NCBI RefSeq assembly: GCF_015712165.1 | Contig: NZ_JADPZX010000002.1 | Location: 310,001 to 374,000, forward strand | Length of the DNA: 64,000 nt | Source of the DNA: Streptomyces spinoverrucosus | GTDB lineage: Bacteria > Actinomycetota > Actinomycetes > Streptomycetales > Streptomycetaceae | Direction of reading: 5' to 3' | Part shown: piece after piece, positions 30,410 through 39,854 of the stretch | Position numbering within the stretch: the first letter of the stretch is position 1 | Layout: each line of letters opens with the position of its first letter | The notes under the pieces: model-generated | Database searches by the model: none | The model's input: the letters and a program-made list of their open reading frames with translations, nothing else | Told to the model about the DNA's origin: nothing | Program-made: the position numbers and the translations under genes

Positions 30410-32098
30410 ATGGTCTCGACACATGAAGGTGCTCCCGGCGGCGCCACCCACGTCGTCTTCAACCAGCCCTCTCCCCTGGCCCCGTACGACGCCTCCGACG
30501 ACCCGGCCCTGCTGGACGGGCTGCGGCGCGAGGGTGCCGGGTGGGCCGAGGAGGACGTCCGGCGGCTCGGACGGCGGGCCGGCAGCGAGGAGGCGCAGGA
30601 GTGGGGCGAGCTGGCCAACCGGCACGAGCCGGTGCTGCGCACCCACGACCGGTACGGCAACCGGGTCGACGAGGTCGACTTCCACCCGAGCTGGCACCAC
30701 CTGATGCGCGTCGCGGTCGCCGAGGGTCTGGCGGGCGCCCCGTGGGCGGACGACCGGCCGGGGGCCCATGTGGCGCGTACGGCGGGCGGGTTGGTGTGGG
30801 GACACACCGAGGCCGGACACGGCTGCCCGACGTCGATGACGTACGCCGCCGTCCCCGCGCTGCGCCGCCAGCCGGACCTCGCGAAGGTCTACGAACCGCT
30901 GCTGACCAGCCGCGAGTACGACCCGGAGCTCGGCGTTCCGACGCAGAAGAGCGGTCTGCTGGCCGGTATGGGGATGACCGAGAAGCAGGGCGGCTCGGAC
31001 GTCCGCACGAACACCACGACCGCCACGCCGACCGCCGAGCCCGGTGTGTACACCCTGCGCGGGCACAAGTGGTTCACGTCAGCGCCCATGTGTGACGTGT
31101 TCCTGGTGCTGGCGCAGGCTCCCGACGGGCTGTCCTGCTTCCTGGTGCCGCGGGTGCTGCCCGACGGCAGCCGCAACACCTTCCGCATCCAGCGCCTGAA
31201 GGACAAGCTCGGCAACCGTTCGAACGCCTCCTCCGAGCCGGAGTTCGACGGGACCGTGGCCTGGCTGGTCGGTCCCGAGGGTCAGGGCGTGAAGACGATC
31301 ATCGAGATGGTCAACTGCACCCGGCTGGACTGCGTGATGGCCTCGGCGACGCTGATGCGCAAGACACTGGTCGAGGCGGGGCACCACGTGCGGCACCGCA
31401 GCGCGTTCGGGGCGCGGCTGGTGGACCAGCCGCTGATGCGCAACGTGCTGGCCGATCTGGCGCTGGAGTCGGAGGCCGCCACCACGCTCACCCTGCGGCT
31501 GGCGGGGGCGGCCGACCGGGCGGTGCGCGGGGACACGGGCGAGGCGGCGTTCCGCCGGATCGCCACCGCCGTGGGCAAGTACTGGGTCACCAAGCGGGGC
31601 CCGGCCTTCACCGCGGAGGCCCTGGAGTGCCTCGGCGGCAACGGCTACGTGGAGGACTCGGGCATGCCACGGCACTACCGCGAGGCGCCCCTGCTGTCCA
31701 TCTGGGAGGGCTCCGGGAACGTCAACGCCCTGGATGTGCTGCGGGCGTTGAGCCGGGAGCCGGGCACGGCGGAGGCGCTGTTCGCCGAGCTGGCCCTGGC
31801 GCAGGGGGCGGACGCCCGGCTGGACGCGGCCGTGACCCGGCTCAAGGGCATGCCGGCGGAGGGTTCGCCGGCAGGTGCCCGGCGGCTGGTGGAGCTGATG
31901 GCGCTCACACTGCAGGCGTCGCTGCTGGTCCGGCACGCACCGGCCGCGGTCGCCGACGCGTTCTGCGCGACGCGGCTGGGCGGCGACTGGGGGTACGCCT
32001 TCGGCACGCTGCCCGACGGGGCCGACGTCGACGCGATCCTGGGCAGGGCGCTGCCCGTGTTCGATCCCACGGGCGTGGCCGCCGCTCAGCCCGTCTGA
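30410..32098 (+). CDS. AidB-like acyl-CoA dehydrogenase family protein
   Basis: A 562-residue flavoprotein. The N terminus (VVFNQPSPLAPYDASDDPALLDGL) is the extra domain typical of AidB, followed by GMGMTEKQGGSDVRTNTT, the flavin-binding KWFTSAPMCDVFLVLAQ, and LECLGGNGYVEDSGMPRHYREAPLLSIWEGSGNV with the region carrying the catalytic acid. E. coli AidB is induced by alkylating agents and binds DNA through a C-terminal domain; here control by the divergent PaaX gene suggests a CoA-thioester role instead. The end overlaps the convergent Rv1733c-like gene by 13 bases. The upstream gap holds the PaaX dyad. Confidence 0.88.
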   Translation: MVSTHEGAPGGATHVVFNQPSPLAPYDASDDPALLDGLRREGAGWAEEDVRRLGRRAGSEEAQEWGELANRHEPVLRTHDRYGNRVDEVDFHPSWHHLMRVAVAEGLAGAPWADDRPGAHVARTAGGLVWGHTEAGHGCPTSMTYAAVPALRRQPDLAKVYEPLLTSREYDPELGVPTQKSGLLAGMGMTEKQGGSDVRTNTTTATPTAEPGVYTLRGHKWFTSAPMCDVFLVLAQAPDGLSCFLVPRVLPDGSRNTFRIQRLKDKLGNRSNASSEPEFDGTVAWLVGPEGQGVKTIIEMVNCTRLDCVMASATLMRKTLVEAGHHVRHRSAFGARLVDQPLMRNVLADLALESEAATTLTLRLAGAADRAVRGDTGEAAFRRIATAVGKYWVTKRGPAFTAEALECLGGNGYVEDSGMPRHYREAPLLSIWEGSGNVNALDVLRALSREPGTAEALFAELALAQGADARLDAAVTRLKGMPAEGSPAGARRLVELMALTLQASLLVRHAPAAVADAFCATRLGGDWGYAFGTLPDGADVDAILGRALPVFDPTGVAAAQPV

Positions 32099-32670
32099 CG
32101 CCGCCACAGTGCGTCGAACCGGGCCCAGTCGGTTTCCCACTGGTCGAGGCGCCGCTGTTCCAGCCGGCCGCGCAGGAGACGGCCGCCGGCGAACGGTACG
32201 GCGGCCGCGCCGACGCCCGCCAGGGTGCCGATCAGGTCGGCTCGCACGCGGGCCTGAGATGGCGTGGTGGGCTCGGTCATCAGGCGGCCCTGCCGGTCCG
32301 TCCAGACGGTGACCGGCGTCCCGGCGGGGCTGCCGGGCCGGATCCGGGCCTGACCGGTGCGGTCGGAGCCGTCCGGCGCGGACCAGCGCACCTCGGCCCA
32401 GACCCGCTCGGTGCGCGGCGCGCCGGAGTTCATGGGGGACGGTCCGGGCACCGGCTCGGTCAGCCGCGCCTCGACCCGGCGCCACTCGACCCGCTCCCGG
32501 GCCAACTCCCCTTCGACGGTCCGGCTCACCGTCTGACCGGCGAGCGTCCCGACGAGCGCGGTGAGCGCCCAGGCGCCGAGCAGGACCCAGGCCTCCACTC
32601 TGTCGGAGCGGCGTTTGAGCGGGTTGCGCCGCCAGCGCCACAGCCACACCTTCGGACCACGGAACGCCAT
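32086..32670 (-). CDS. Rv1733c-like membrane protein
   Basis: A 194-residue protein with two transmembrane helices (VEAWVLLGAWALTALVGTLAG, ~25-45, and VRADLIGTLAGVGAAAVPFAG, ~140-160). Between them is an extracytoplasmic domain starting VSRTVEGELARERVEWRRVEARLTEPVP and containing VTVWTDRQGRLMTEPT. This layout is that of actinobacterial Rv1733c-family proteins, of unknown function. The ATG at 32670 has GAGGAGGAAG upstream. The 259-base gap to the next gene on the right shows no supportable small gene. Confidence 0.82.
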   Translation of the reverse strand: MAFRGPKVWLWRWRRNPLKRRSDRVEAWVLLGAWALTALVGTLAGQTVSRTVEGELARERVEWRRVEARLTEPVPGPSPMNSGAPRTERVWAEVRWSAPDGSDRTGQARIRPGSPAGTPVTVWTDRQGRLMTEPTTPSQARVRADLIGTLAGVGAAAVPFAGGRLLRGRLEQRRLDQWETDWARFDALWRRQTG

Positions 32671-32929
32671 CGAAGACTTCCTCCTCGTGAGCACACGAAC
32701 ATCCCCGACCGCCCTCCCATACGGCGGACGGCTCGACGATGCTCATGACGAGTGCCGGGCGGGGCGGCTTCGACGGCCCGCCGGGCCGCGCGTACGGCCT
32801 CGCGCACGCGCCGCTTGCGTTCGACCACACCGCGCTGACCTGCGGCGAAGCCTCTTCCATGGGTGACTGTCAGTGGTGGGGTGCAGACTGGCCGGTGTCT
32901 GGGACAAAGACGTCGCGGAGGTGATCGGC

Positions 32930-34012
32930 ATGACCGAAGTACTGCTCGCCGTGGGCACACGCAAAGGCCTGTTCATCGGGCGCCGGCGCGGTGGCGCCTG
33001 GGAGTTCGACGAAAGCCCCTACTTCAACGCACAGGCCGTGTACTCGGTCGCCATCGACACCCGCGGCGCCACCCCCCGGCTGCTGGCCGGCGGTGACAGC
33101 ACGCACTGGGGGCCGTCGGTGTTCCACTCCGACGACCTGGGCCGCACATGGACCGAACCGGCTCAGCCGGCCGTGAAGTTCCCCAAGGACACGGGCGCTT
33201 CACTGGAGCGGGTGTGGCAGCTGCACCCGGCTGCCGCGGAGCCGGACGTGGTCTACGCGGGCACGGAGCCGGCCGCGCTGTATCGCTCGGAGGACAGAGG
33301 AGAGACGTTCGAGCTGGTCCGTCCGCTGTGGGAGCACCCGACACGCTCGCAGTGGGTGCCGGGCGGAGGCGGGGAGGGCCTGCACACCGTGATCACCGAC
33401 AAGCGCGACCCGCAGGCGGTGACGGTCGCGGTGTCGACGGCCGGCGTGTTCCGCACGACCGACGGCGGCGCGGGCTGGGCCCCGTCCAACTCCGGTGTCT
33501 CGGCGGTGTTCCTGCCGGACCCCAACCCGGAGTTCGGCCAGTGCGTGCACAAGATCGCGCAGGACGCGGGGACGCCGGACCGGCTGTATCTGCAGAACCA
33601 CTGGGGTGTGTACCGCAGCGACGACGCGGGCGCGCACTGGACCGACATCGGTGACGGCCTGCCCTCGACGTTCGGTTTCGCCGCCGCGACCCACCCGCGC
33701 CGCGCGGAGACGGCGTACGTCTTCCCCATCAACGCGGACTCGGACCGGGTACCCGCCGACCGGCGGTGCCGGGTCTTCCGCACGGCCGACGCGGGCAAGT
33801 CGTGGGAGCCGCTGACGGCGGGGCTGCCGCAGGACGACCACTACGGCACGGTGTTGCGCGACGCGATGTGCACGGACGACGCGGACCCGGCGGGCGTGTA
33901 CTTCGGCAACCGCAACGGCGAGGTGTACGCGTCGGCCGACGACGGCGACAGCTGGCGGCAGTTGGCGTCGCATCTGCCGGACGTGCTGTGTGTGCGGGCG
34001 GCGGTGATCTGA
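32930..34012 (+). CDS. BNR/Asp-box beta-propeller protein (sialidase-like fold)
   Basis: A 360-residue propeller with at least six Asp-boxes: SDDLGRTW, SEDRGETF, TTDGGAGW, SDDAGAHW, TADAGKSW and SADDGDSW. There is no signal peptide, so it is cytoplasmic, unlike most Asp-box glycosidases. Sialidase catalytic residues (Arg triad, Tyr/Glu) are not evident, so enzyme activity is unlikely or unknown. The ribosome site GGAGGTGATC is the full anti-16S complement, suggesting high translation. The uracil-DNA glycosylase gene begins 81 bases downstream. Confidence 0.85.
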   Translation: MTEVLLAVGTRKGLFIGRRRGGAWEFDESPYFNAQAVYSVAIDTRGATPRLLAGGDSTHWGPSVFHSDDLGRTWTEPAQPAVKFPKDTGASLERVWQLHPAAAEPDVVYAGTEPAALYRSEDRGETFELVRPLWEHPTRSQWVPGGGGEGLHTVITDKRDPQAVTVAVSTAGVFRTTDGGAGWAPSNSGVSAVFLPDPNPEFGQCVHKIAQDAGTPDRLYLQNHWGVYRSDDAGAHWTDIGDGLPSTFGFAAATHPRRAETAYVFPINADSDRVPADRRCRVFRTADAGKSWEPLTAGLPQDDHYGTVLRDAMCTDDADPAGVYFGNRNGEVYASADDGDSWRQLASHLPDVLCVRAAVI

Positions 34013-34093
34013 TGAGGCGAACGGGGGGCTTGCGGTCGGGCTGCCTTGGCCACTGGTTGATCGCCGCTGCCCGCACGGCAGTAGGGTGACGCC

Positions 34094-34771
34094 GTGGCAC
34101 CACGACCCTTGAATGAAATCGTCGAAGCGGGCTGGGCGCAGGCCCTGGAACCCGTGGCCGGGCGGATCGCGGAGATGGGTGACTTCCTGCGCGCGGAGAT
34201 CGCCGCGGGACGCACCTATCTCCCGGCCGGGCCGAATGTCCTGCGGGCCTTCCAGCAGCCCTTCGACGAGGTGCGTGTCCTGATCGTCGGGCAGGACCCG
34301 TATCCGACTCCGGGCCACGCGGTGGGGCTGTCCTTCTCCGTCGCACCGGATGTGCGCCCGCTGCCCGGCAGCCTGATCAACATCTACCGGGAGCTCAACA
34401 CCGACCTCGGGCTGCCCCAGCCGTCCAACGGCGACCTCACGCCGTGGACCCGGCAGGGCGTGCTGCTGCTCAACAGGGCGCTGACCACGGCCCCGAGACG
34501 CCCGGGCGCGCACCGGGGCAAGGGCTGGGAGGAGGTCACCGAGCAGGCCATTCGCGCACTGGCCGCGCGCGGCAAACCGCTGGTGTCCATCCTGTGGGGC
34601 CGCGACGCCCGCAACCTCCGCCCGCTGCTCGGCGACCTCCCGTCGGTGGAGTCCGCCCACCCCTCCCCCATGTCGGCCGACCGGGGCTTCTTCGGCTCGC
34701 GCCCGTTCAGTCGCGCCAACGACCTGCTCATGCGCCAGGGGGGTCAGCCGGTGGACTGGCGTCTGCCGTGA
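34094..34771 (+). CDS. ung: Uracil-DNA glycosylase, family 1
   Basis: A 225-residue DNA repair enzyme that excises uracil from DNA. Motifs are intact: water-activating [18 protein letters not shown] (Asp at about residue 68), the Ser/Pro loop, the uracil-binding LLLNRALTT, and the minor-groove loop [21 protein letters not shown] with catalytic His. It starts at GTG 34094. The stop overlaps the GTG start of the next gene (GTGA), so the BadF-type kinase is translationally coupled to it. Many streptomycetes carry two ung genes; this may be the second copy. Confidence 0.95.
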   Translation: MAPRPLNEIVEAGWAQALEPVAGRIAEMGDFLRAEIAAGRTYLPAGPNVLRAFQQPFDEVRVLIVGQDPYPTPGHAVGLSFSVAPDVRPLPGSLINIYRELNTDLGLPQPSNGDLTPWTRQGVLLLNRALTTAPRRPGAHRGKGWEEVTEQAIRALAARGKPLVSILWGRDARNLRPLLGDLPSVESAHPSPMSADRGFFGSRPFSRANDLLMRQGGQPVDWRLP

Positions 34772-35775
34772 GGGGAGCCGGAGGCGGCCCCGCGCCCGCG
34801 AGCGCCGGAGGTTTCCTCGCCGTTGACTCCGGTGGTTCCGGGCTGCGGGTCGTCGTCGGGGACGTGGAGCGGGGGCCGCTTGCGGTGCGGGAGTCCGCGG
34901 TGCCGGTGCGGACGGGTGCCCGGGGGATCGATGCCGGGCATCTGATGGAGCAACTGGTGCCGCTGGTACGGGACTTGACCGCCGAGGCGGGTGTCCCGGC
35001 GCTCGGTACGGCCGCTGTCGGGGCCGCCGGTTTCAGCACGCTCGGTGATGACCTGCGGTCCGAACTTCCTGGTGCGCTGCGCCGGGAGTGCGGGATCGGG
35101 ACGGTGGCCCTCGCCGCCGACGCGGTCACCGCGTACGCGGGCGCGCTGGGTTCGCGGCCCGGTGCGGTCGTCGCCGCCGGTACGGGGCTGATCGCCGTCG
35201 GGACCGATCTCGCGCACTGGCGACGGGCGGACGGCTGGGGGCACCTGCTCGGCGACTGCGGGAGCGGCGCCTGGATCGGGCGGGCCGGGCTGGAGGCCGC
35301 GCTGCGCGCGCACGACGGACGGGAGGGCGGTTCGGCGCGACTGCTGGAGTGCGCCGAAGAGTTGTTCGGCCCGGTGCGGGGGCTGCCCGGCACACTCTAC
35401 CCACGCCCGGACCGGCCCGCCGTCCTCGCGTCCTTCGCACCACGGGTGGCAGCCTGCGCCGATGAGGGCGACCCGGTCGCCGTGGCCGTCCTGCGGGCGG
35501 CCGCCCGGCACATGGCCGACTCCGCTGCCGCCGTCTGCCCCACCGAAGGCGAGCCCCGAATCGCCCTCACCGGTGGCCTGTTCAAGATGGGCGCCTCTCT
35601 CCTCGTACCACTGGACGAGGAGCTGGCCGCGCGCATGCCGCACGCACGACGGGTCCCGGCCGAGGGCGATCCGCTGCACGGCGCGGTGCGGATCGCGACC
35701 GAGTTGGCGACCGGGGCGCTCACCCTGCCGCGTGACGAGAAGATGCTGTACGTGGTGACCGGACAGGGCGACTGA
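34768..35775 (+). CDS. BadF/BadG-type N-acetylglucosamine kinase-like protein
   Basis: A 335-residue ASKHA-fold ATPase. Phosphate 1 is [17 protein letters not shown] (DxGGSxT-like without the Thr), phosphate 2 is [14 protein letters not shown], followed by [17 protein letters not shown], and adenosine motif [11 protein letters not shown] is near the end. The HLLGDEGS-like loop, here with Cys for Glu, is characteristic of GlcNAc kinases. Start is the GTG at 34768 overlapping the ung stop by four bases. Predicted to phosphorylate an amino sugar recovered from the cell wall or chitin; the exact sugar is not fixed. Confidence 0.85.
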   Translation: MRGAGGGPAPASAGGFLAVDSGGSGLRVVVGDVERGPLAVRESAVPVRTGARGIDAGHLMEQLVPLVRDLTAEAGVPALGTAAVGAAGFSTLGDDLRSELPGALRRECGIGTVALAADAVTAYAGALGSRPGAVVAAGTGLIAVGTDLAHWRRADGWGHLLGDCGSGAWIGRAGLEAALRAHDGREGGSARLLECAEELFGPVRGLPGTLYPRPDRPAVLASFAPRVAACADEGDPVAVAVLRAAARHMADSAAAVCPTEGEPRIALTGGLFKMGASLLVPLDEELAARMPHARRVPAEGDPLHGAVRIATELATGALTLPRDEKMLYVVTGQGD

Positions 35776-35942
35776 TTCTCCGACTTGCCCCCGTTCGTTC
35801 CGCGCAAGCCACCGCTCACCGCACGGAAACCCGCTGATCACTTCCGATCCGTACGTAACTCATCAGACAAAACTGGACGGATACCGCTCACCTGCCCCCT
35901 CCCCGAACAGGGGAACCCAGTAAGCCAGTAACATGCGGCGCC

Positions 35943-36866
35943 ATGAGCTCCCCCACTGGGCCCGCGTCCGGCCTGCCAGTACGAATGCCGCGCCCCCGCC
36001 AGCCCGGGCGGCACCGCCGACCCGAGCCGCTGGCGGCTCCCGAGGGCGCGCCCGCGCTCGTCCTCGCGGTTCCCGGCACGCCCAGCGCCGCCACGCGCAG
36101 TCTCGCCGAGGAGGTCGTGAGCATCGCCCGCTCCGAGCTCCCCGGCCTCGACGCCCGGATCGGCTATGTGGACGGGGACGGCTCGGAGTTCCCCACCCTT
36201 CAGGCCGTGCTCGCGCGCGCCGCCGACGAGCGCACCGCCCGCTACGAGCAGGCGCGGGCCGCCGGAATGGACGTCAGGGAGCCCGACGGCCCCGTCGCCG
36301 TCGTGGTGCCGCTGCTGGCCGGTCCGGACAGCGCGCTGCTGCGCCAGGTCCGCCAGGCCGTGATGGACAGCCGGGTCGCCGCCGAACTGACCGACGTACT
36401 CGGCCCGCACCCGCTGCTCGCCGAGGCCCTGCACGTGCGGCTGTCGGAGGCGGGTCTGGCCCGCGCCGACCGCGCTCGCCTGTTCACCGTGGCCACGGCC
36501 GCGGACGGCATCATCCTGGCCTCGGTGGGCGGCGAGGAGGCCGTGCAGGCGGCCGGGATCACCGGCATGCTGCTCGCCGCGCGGCTCGCCGTGCCGGTGA
36601 TGGCGGCGGCCCTCGATCAGGAGGGCTCGATCGCCTCCGTCGCCGAGCAGCTGCGTTCCTCGGGCTCGCAGCAGCTGGCGCTCGCCCCGTACCTGATCGG
36701 CCCCGAGATCGACCCGGGCCTGATCGAGGAGGCCGCGAAGGAGGCGGGCTGCCCCGCCGCCGAGGCGCTCGGCCCGTACCCGGCGATCGGCAAGCTCGCG
36801 CTGGCCAAGTACACGACGGCGCTGGGCATCGCCCCGCAGCAGCCGCAGGGTACGCCGGTGCGCTGA
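35943..36866 (+). CDS. Sirohydrochlorin chelatase/CbiX-like protein lacking the usual active-site His
   Basis: A 307-residue protein with two CbiX-like alpha/beta halves. The first begins ALVLAVPGTPSAATRSLAEEVVSIARSELPGLDARIGYVDGD and ends VAVVVPLLAGPDSALLRQV. The second is ADGIILASVGGEEAVQAAGITGMLLAARL with VMAAALDQEGSIASVAEQL and LAPYLIGPEIDPGLIEEAA. In active chelatases the first strand ends AHGSRDP; here it is AVPGTPS, so the metal-binding His is gone. I find no clear replacement, so chelatase activity is doubtful. No siroheme or cobalamin genes are near. The start at ATG 35943 is used; a strong terminator follows. Confidence 0.78.
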   Translation: MSSPTGPASGLPVRMPRPRQPGRHRRPEPLAAPEGAPALVLAVPGTPSAATRSLAEEVVSIARSELPGLDARIGYVDGDGSEFPTLQAVLARAADERTARYEQARAAGMDVREPDGPVAVVVPLLAGPDSALLRQVRQAVMDSRVAAELTDVLGPHPLLAEALHVRLSEAGLARADRARLFTVATAADGIILASVGGEEAVQAAGITGMLLAARLAVPVMAAALDQEGSIASVAEQLRSSGSQQLALAPYLIGPEIDPGLIEEAAKEAGCPAAEALGPYPAIGKLALAKYTTALGIAPQQPQGTPVR

Positions 36867-36884
36867 CACCGAACAGTCATACGA

Positions 36885-36921
36885 CCGAGGGCCCGCTCCG
36901 CATCCCGGAGCGGGCCCTCGG
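36885..36921. terminator. Strong bidirectional terminator
   Basis: A perfect 16-bp stem (36885-36900 with 36906-36921) closes a 5-base CATCC loop. It sits between the convergent CbiX-like and lactonase genes. Confidence 0.88.
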
Positions 36922-36977
36922 CCTTGGCGGCGACGGCGAGTCTTCGGCGGTGCCAGTCGGCCGCCCACGGCGCCCGG

Positions 36978-38000
36978 TCAGTCGAACACCACGCAGGACG
37001 CCGCGGCCACCTTGACCGAGCCGACCCGTCGCGGCATCCCGCTGTCCCGGTCGATCGCGAACCACGTGACGTCACCGGAGCGCTCGTTCGCCACGTACAG
37101 GAACCCGCCCGACTCCGCGATCGCCCGCGGCCAGTGGCCCGCGCACGGCACCGTCCCGGTCAGCCGCAGCTCCTCCCCCTCGACGGCGAACACCGACAGC
37201 ACGTCCGCCCCGCGGGTCGCGGTCCACACGAAGCGGCCGTCGGGCGAGGCGACGATGCCCGAGGGGTAGGCGTCCCCGGCCGGGCTGCCGGGCAGTACCG
37301 GCGTCTCGGTGAGCGGCTTCAGCGAGCCGTCGGAGGCGTCCCAGCGGCAGACAGTGACGGTCGGGGTGAGTTCGTTCACTACGTAGGCGTGGCCGCCGCT
37401 GGGGTGGAAGGCCAGGTGGCGGGGGCCGGAGCCAGGACGCAGGGCGGTCTCGCGGTGCAGGACGAGGCCGCCCTCCTTCAGCGTGCACACGCGTACGGAG
37501 TCCGTGCCCAGGTCGACGCTGACGACCCAGCGCCCGCTCGGGTCGGGCTGCACCTGGTGTGCGTGCGGGCCCTGCTGGCGGGGCGTGTGCGGGCCGGAGC
37601 CGGTGTGCCGGAACACGCCGGACGGGGCGGCGGCGAGGGTGCCGTCGGGGCGCAGCGGCACGGCGGAGACGCTGCCGGAGCCGTAGTTGGCGGTCAGGAC
37701 GTGTCCGGCGAAGACGCTGAGGTGGGTCGGCCCGTTGCCGTCGACGAGGACGGGCCGGCCCGCCGGTTCGGGTACGGCGCCGGTGACGCGGTACGCGGCG
37801 ACCGCACCCTCGGCCGTCTCGCTGACCGCGTAGAGGGTCTGCCCGCCGGGCGAGAGGGCCAGGTAGGAGGGGTCGGGTACGCCGTTGAGGCTGCCCAGCA
37901 CCGTCAGGGCGCCGCTCGCCGCGTCCACGGCCGCCGTCACCACTCCGGGGCCGCCGGCCGCCGTGAACGACCCGATGAACGCCCGCCCGCCGTCCGCCAC
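36978..38000 (-). CDS. Lactonase family seven-bladed beta-propeller protein
   Basis: A 340-residue protein of the 6-phosphogluconolactonase (YbhE/Pgl) propeller family. Repeated blade elements are seen: AFIGSFTAAGGPGVVTAAVDAASGALTVLG, YLALSPGGQTLYAVSE, GPTHLSVFAGHVLTANYGSGSVSAVPL, QVQPDPSGRWVVSVDLG and GIVASPDGRFVWTATRG. The conserved Arg-His in SGPRHLAFHPSGGHAYVVNEL is the proposed active-site region. It starts with GTG at 38000 after GAGAGGGG. No pentose-phosphate genes are adjacent, so the substrate is open. Confidence 0.88.
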   Translation of the reverse strand: MADGGRAFIGSFTAAGGPGVVTAAVDAASGALTVLGSLNGVPDPSYLALSPGGQTLYAVSETAEGAVAAYRVTGAVPEPAGRPVLVDGNGPTHLSVFAGHVLTANYGSGSVSAVPLRPDGTLAAAPSGVFRHTGSGPHTPRQQGPHAHQVQPDPSGRWVVSVDLGTDSVRVCTLKEGGLVLHRETALRPGSGPRHLAFHPSGGHAYVVNELTPTVTVCRWDASDGSLKPLTETPVLPGSPAGDAYPSGIVASPDGRFVWTATRGADVLSVFAVEGEELRLTGTVPCAGHWPRAIAESGGFLYVANERSGDVTWFAIDRDSGMPRRVGSVKVAAASCVVFD

Positions 38001-38102
38001 CGCTGTCCCCTCTCGGTTGTCGGGTGTCGCGGCCGACGCTAGCAGTTGATCACGCGCGGTCTAGACCAAGGCGGGGCTCCGTCGGTCGAGTCCGTGTCGA
38101 CC

Positions 38103-39659
38103 TCAGGCCCCGACCAGCGGCGATCCGAACGGTGTGCGCAGCGGCGTGGCGAGTTCCGCGAGGGCGCGTTCCAGGCCGTGGAGGTGGGCGAGAGCCGGTT
38201 CGGCCGCGAGCGGCTCGGGTGCGAAGGAGACGGCCCGCTCCGCCGTACCGTCCGTGAGCGCCTCCACAGCGGCCTGCACGCGCCAGCAGGCGGCGGTCAG
38301 GCGGACGTCGTGGGAGGCCTCCGGATCGGCGGCGACGGCGACGAGACCCCGGATCTCGCGGGCGCAGTCGTCGAGCAGGGCGATCACCCGTCGGGCACGC
38401 CGCTTGCGGGCCGGCATCGGGTTCAGCGGGTGGACGAGCGGGGCGAGCGAGAGCCGTACCCGGCCGAGGAGCTGCTCCAGTTCGGCCACGCGCGGGGCGG
38501 GGTCGGCGGCGTTGTCACCGGCGAGGCGGGCCGCGGCCTCGGCGGTGCAGGCGTGGACGCAACGCAGGGCGTGCCGGATCCAGGCGTTGTTGACGGTGTG
38601 GGTGGTGACCGGCAGCACGAACAGCACGGCGAGCACGGCACCCAGCGCCCCGACCCCGGTCTCGGCCAGGCGCAGGGCGAGCAGGGCGGGCTGGAGCAGG
38701 TCCAGCAGGCCGTAGAGCAGCTCGGCGAGCAGGGTGACGCAGAGCATCATCCAGGTGTACGACACGGCGGCCGTGTAGAAGATGCCGAACACACACGCGG
38801 CGACGAGCACGGCCGACGGGACGACGGCGCCGTCCAGCGGGACGGCGACCAGCAGTCCGAGGGCGATGCCGAGCACCGTGCCGAGGACGCGTCGGAAGCC
38901 ACGGACGAGGGTCTCGCCGCGCGAGGTGGTGTTGACGAAGATCCACCAGGTGGCGCCGACGGCCCAGTACCAGCGTTCCGCGGATACCAGCTGGCCCACC
39001 ACGAGCGCGAAGCCCGCACCGGCGGTCGCCTGGATCGCCTGCCGGGTGGTGATCCGGGCGAGACCGATGCCGTCCGGCGGGGTGACCGCCGGGGCGGGAG
39101 GCGTGCGCCGCTCGTAGCACCACAGCCCGAAGCGCACCGCGGCCGCGCAGAGCACGGAGAGCACGACGGCGGCCGACAGCTCGGGCAGCTGCCCAGGGGT
39201 GGCCTGGAGGAACTGCGCGATGAAGAAGGTCATGAACGCGAACACGCCGAGGCTGTGCCCGCGCGGCCCCCAGCGGCGGGCGTAGACGCCCATGCCGACC
39301 ACGGCGAGGAAGGTGAGGTCACGGGCGACGGGATGGTCGTGCAGCCCGGCCGCGGCGGCCAGGACCGGCAACCCGACGACGGGCAGCAGCGCGGTCGTGA
39401 CCGCCTGCCCCCGCACGGTGGCGTCCGTGACCGTGAACAGGGCGAGCAGCGCGGCCAGTCCCCCGGTGACGGCGCCGACGAGGGAGTGACCGGCGAGCCC
39501 GCACACGACGACCGCGAACCCGATGCCGAGCACGGCCCGCGCGGCGAAGCGCAGCCGCGCCCGCCCCGGGTCCGGCGCCACGAACACCCTCTTCAGCACT
39601 GCTTCCCGCCCCCTGCTACGACCGGCATGAAAAAGGCGCCGCGGGATCCGCAGCGCCAT
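38103..39659 (-). CDS. FUSC family membrane protein (second copy)
   Basis: A 518-residue inner-membrane protein with an N-terminal block of six helices (~30-170) and a second block (~225-345) containing WYWAVGATWWIFVNTTSRGETLVRGFRRVLGTVLGIALG, the FUSC core with R-x-x-G-T-x-x-G. A cytoplasmic helical domain of ~170 residues closes it. It is not a close copy of the protein at 7773-9446. I prefer the ATG at 39659 (GGGGG upstream) to one four codons earlier. It is divergent from an Lrp/AsnC gene, which may control it. Confidence 0.86.
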   Translation of the reverse strand: MALRIPRRLFHAGRSRGREAVLKRVFVAPDPGRARLRFAARAVLGIGFAVVVCGLAGHSLVGAVTGGLAALLALFTVTDATVRGQAVTTALLPVVGLPVLAAAAGLHDHPVARDLTFLAVVGMGVYARRWGPRGHSLGVFAFMTFFIAQFLQATPGQLPELSAAVVLSVLCAAAVRFGLWCYERRTPPAPAVTPPDGIGLARITTRQAIQATAGAGFALVVGQLVSAERWYWAVGATWWIFVNTTSRGETLVRGFRRVLGTVLGIALGLLVAVPLDGAVVPSAVLVAACVFGIFYTAAVSYTWMMLCVTLLAELLYGLLDLLQPALLALRLAETGVGALGAVLAVLFVLPVTTHTVNNAWIRHALRCVHACTAEAAARLAGDNAADPAPRVAELEQLLGRVRLSLAPLVHPLNPMPARKRRARRVIALLDDCAREIRGLVAVAADPEASHDVRLTAACWRVQAAVEALTDGTAERAVSFAPEPLAAEPALAHLHGLERALAELATPLRTPFGSPLVGA

Positions 39660-39720
39660 CGACGCCCCCATGACAGCATCTGTTCCACCACTGGCTCAAG
39701 TGCCCTCGGATTCACTGGAC

Positions 39721-39820
39721 CATTGGCACAGCGCGGGTTGCCATGAGCGACCCGCCACCGGGCCATCGGACCACGTCGGACGGCCCATTCCCTGAGCGCT
39801 TCATTGAGCCATTGGTACAG
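39721..39820. promoter_or_regulatory. Direct repeats in the FUSC-lrp divergent region
   Basis: CATTGGCACAG (39721-39731) and CATTGGTACAG (39810-39820) differ at one base and are 89 bases apart. Spaced direct sites on one face of the helix are typical of Lrp-family binding and wrapping. The second lies 35 bases before the lrp start. Confidence 0.5.
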
Positions 39821-39854
39821 TCGGAGATGATCAAGCAACGAGGAGGCGGGCACC

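Noticed and set aside
32671..32929. Small open frames between the Rv1733c-like and BNR genes
   Set aside because: None has a ribosome site or recognisable sequence; an Arg-rich minus frame (VERKRRVREAVRAARRAVE) is weakly gene-like but unsupported.
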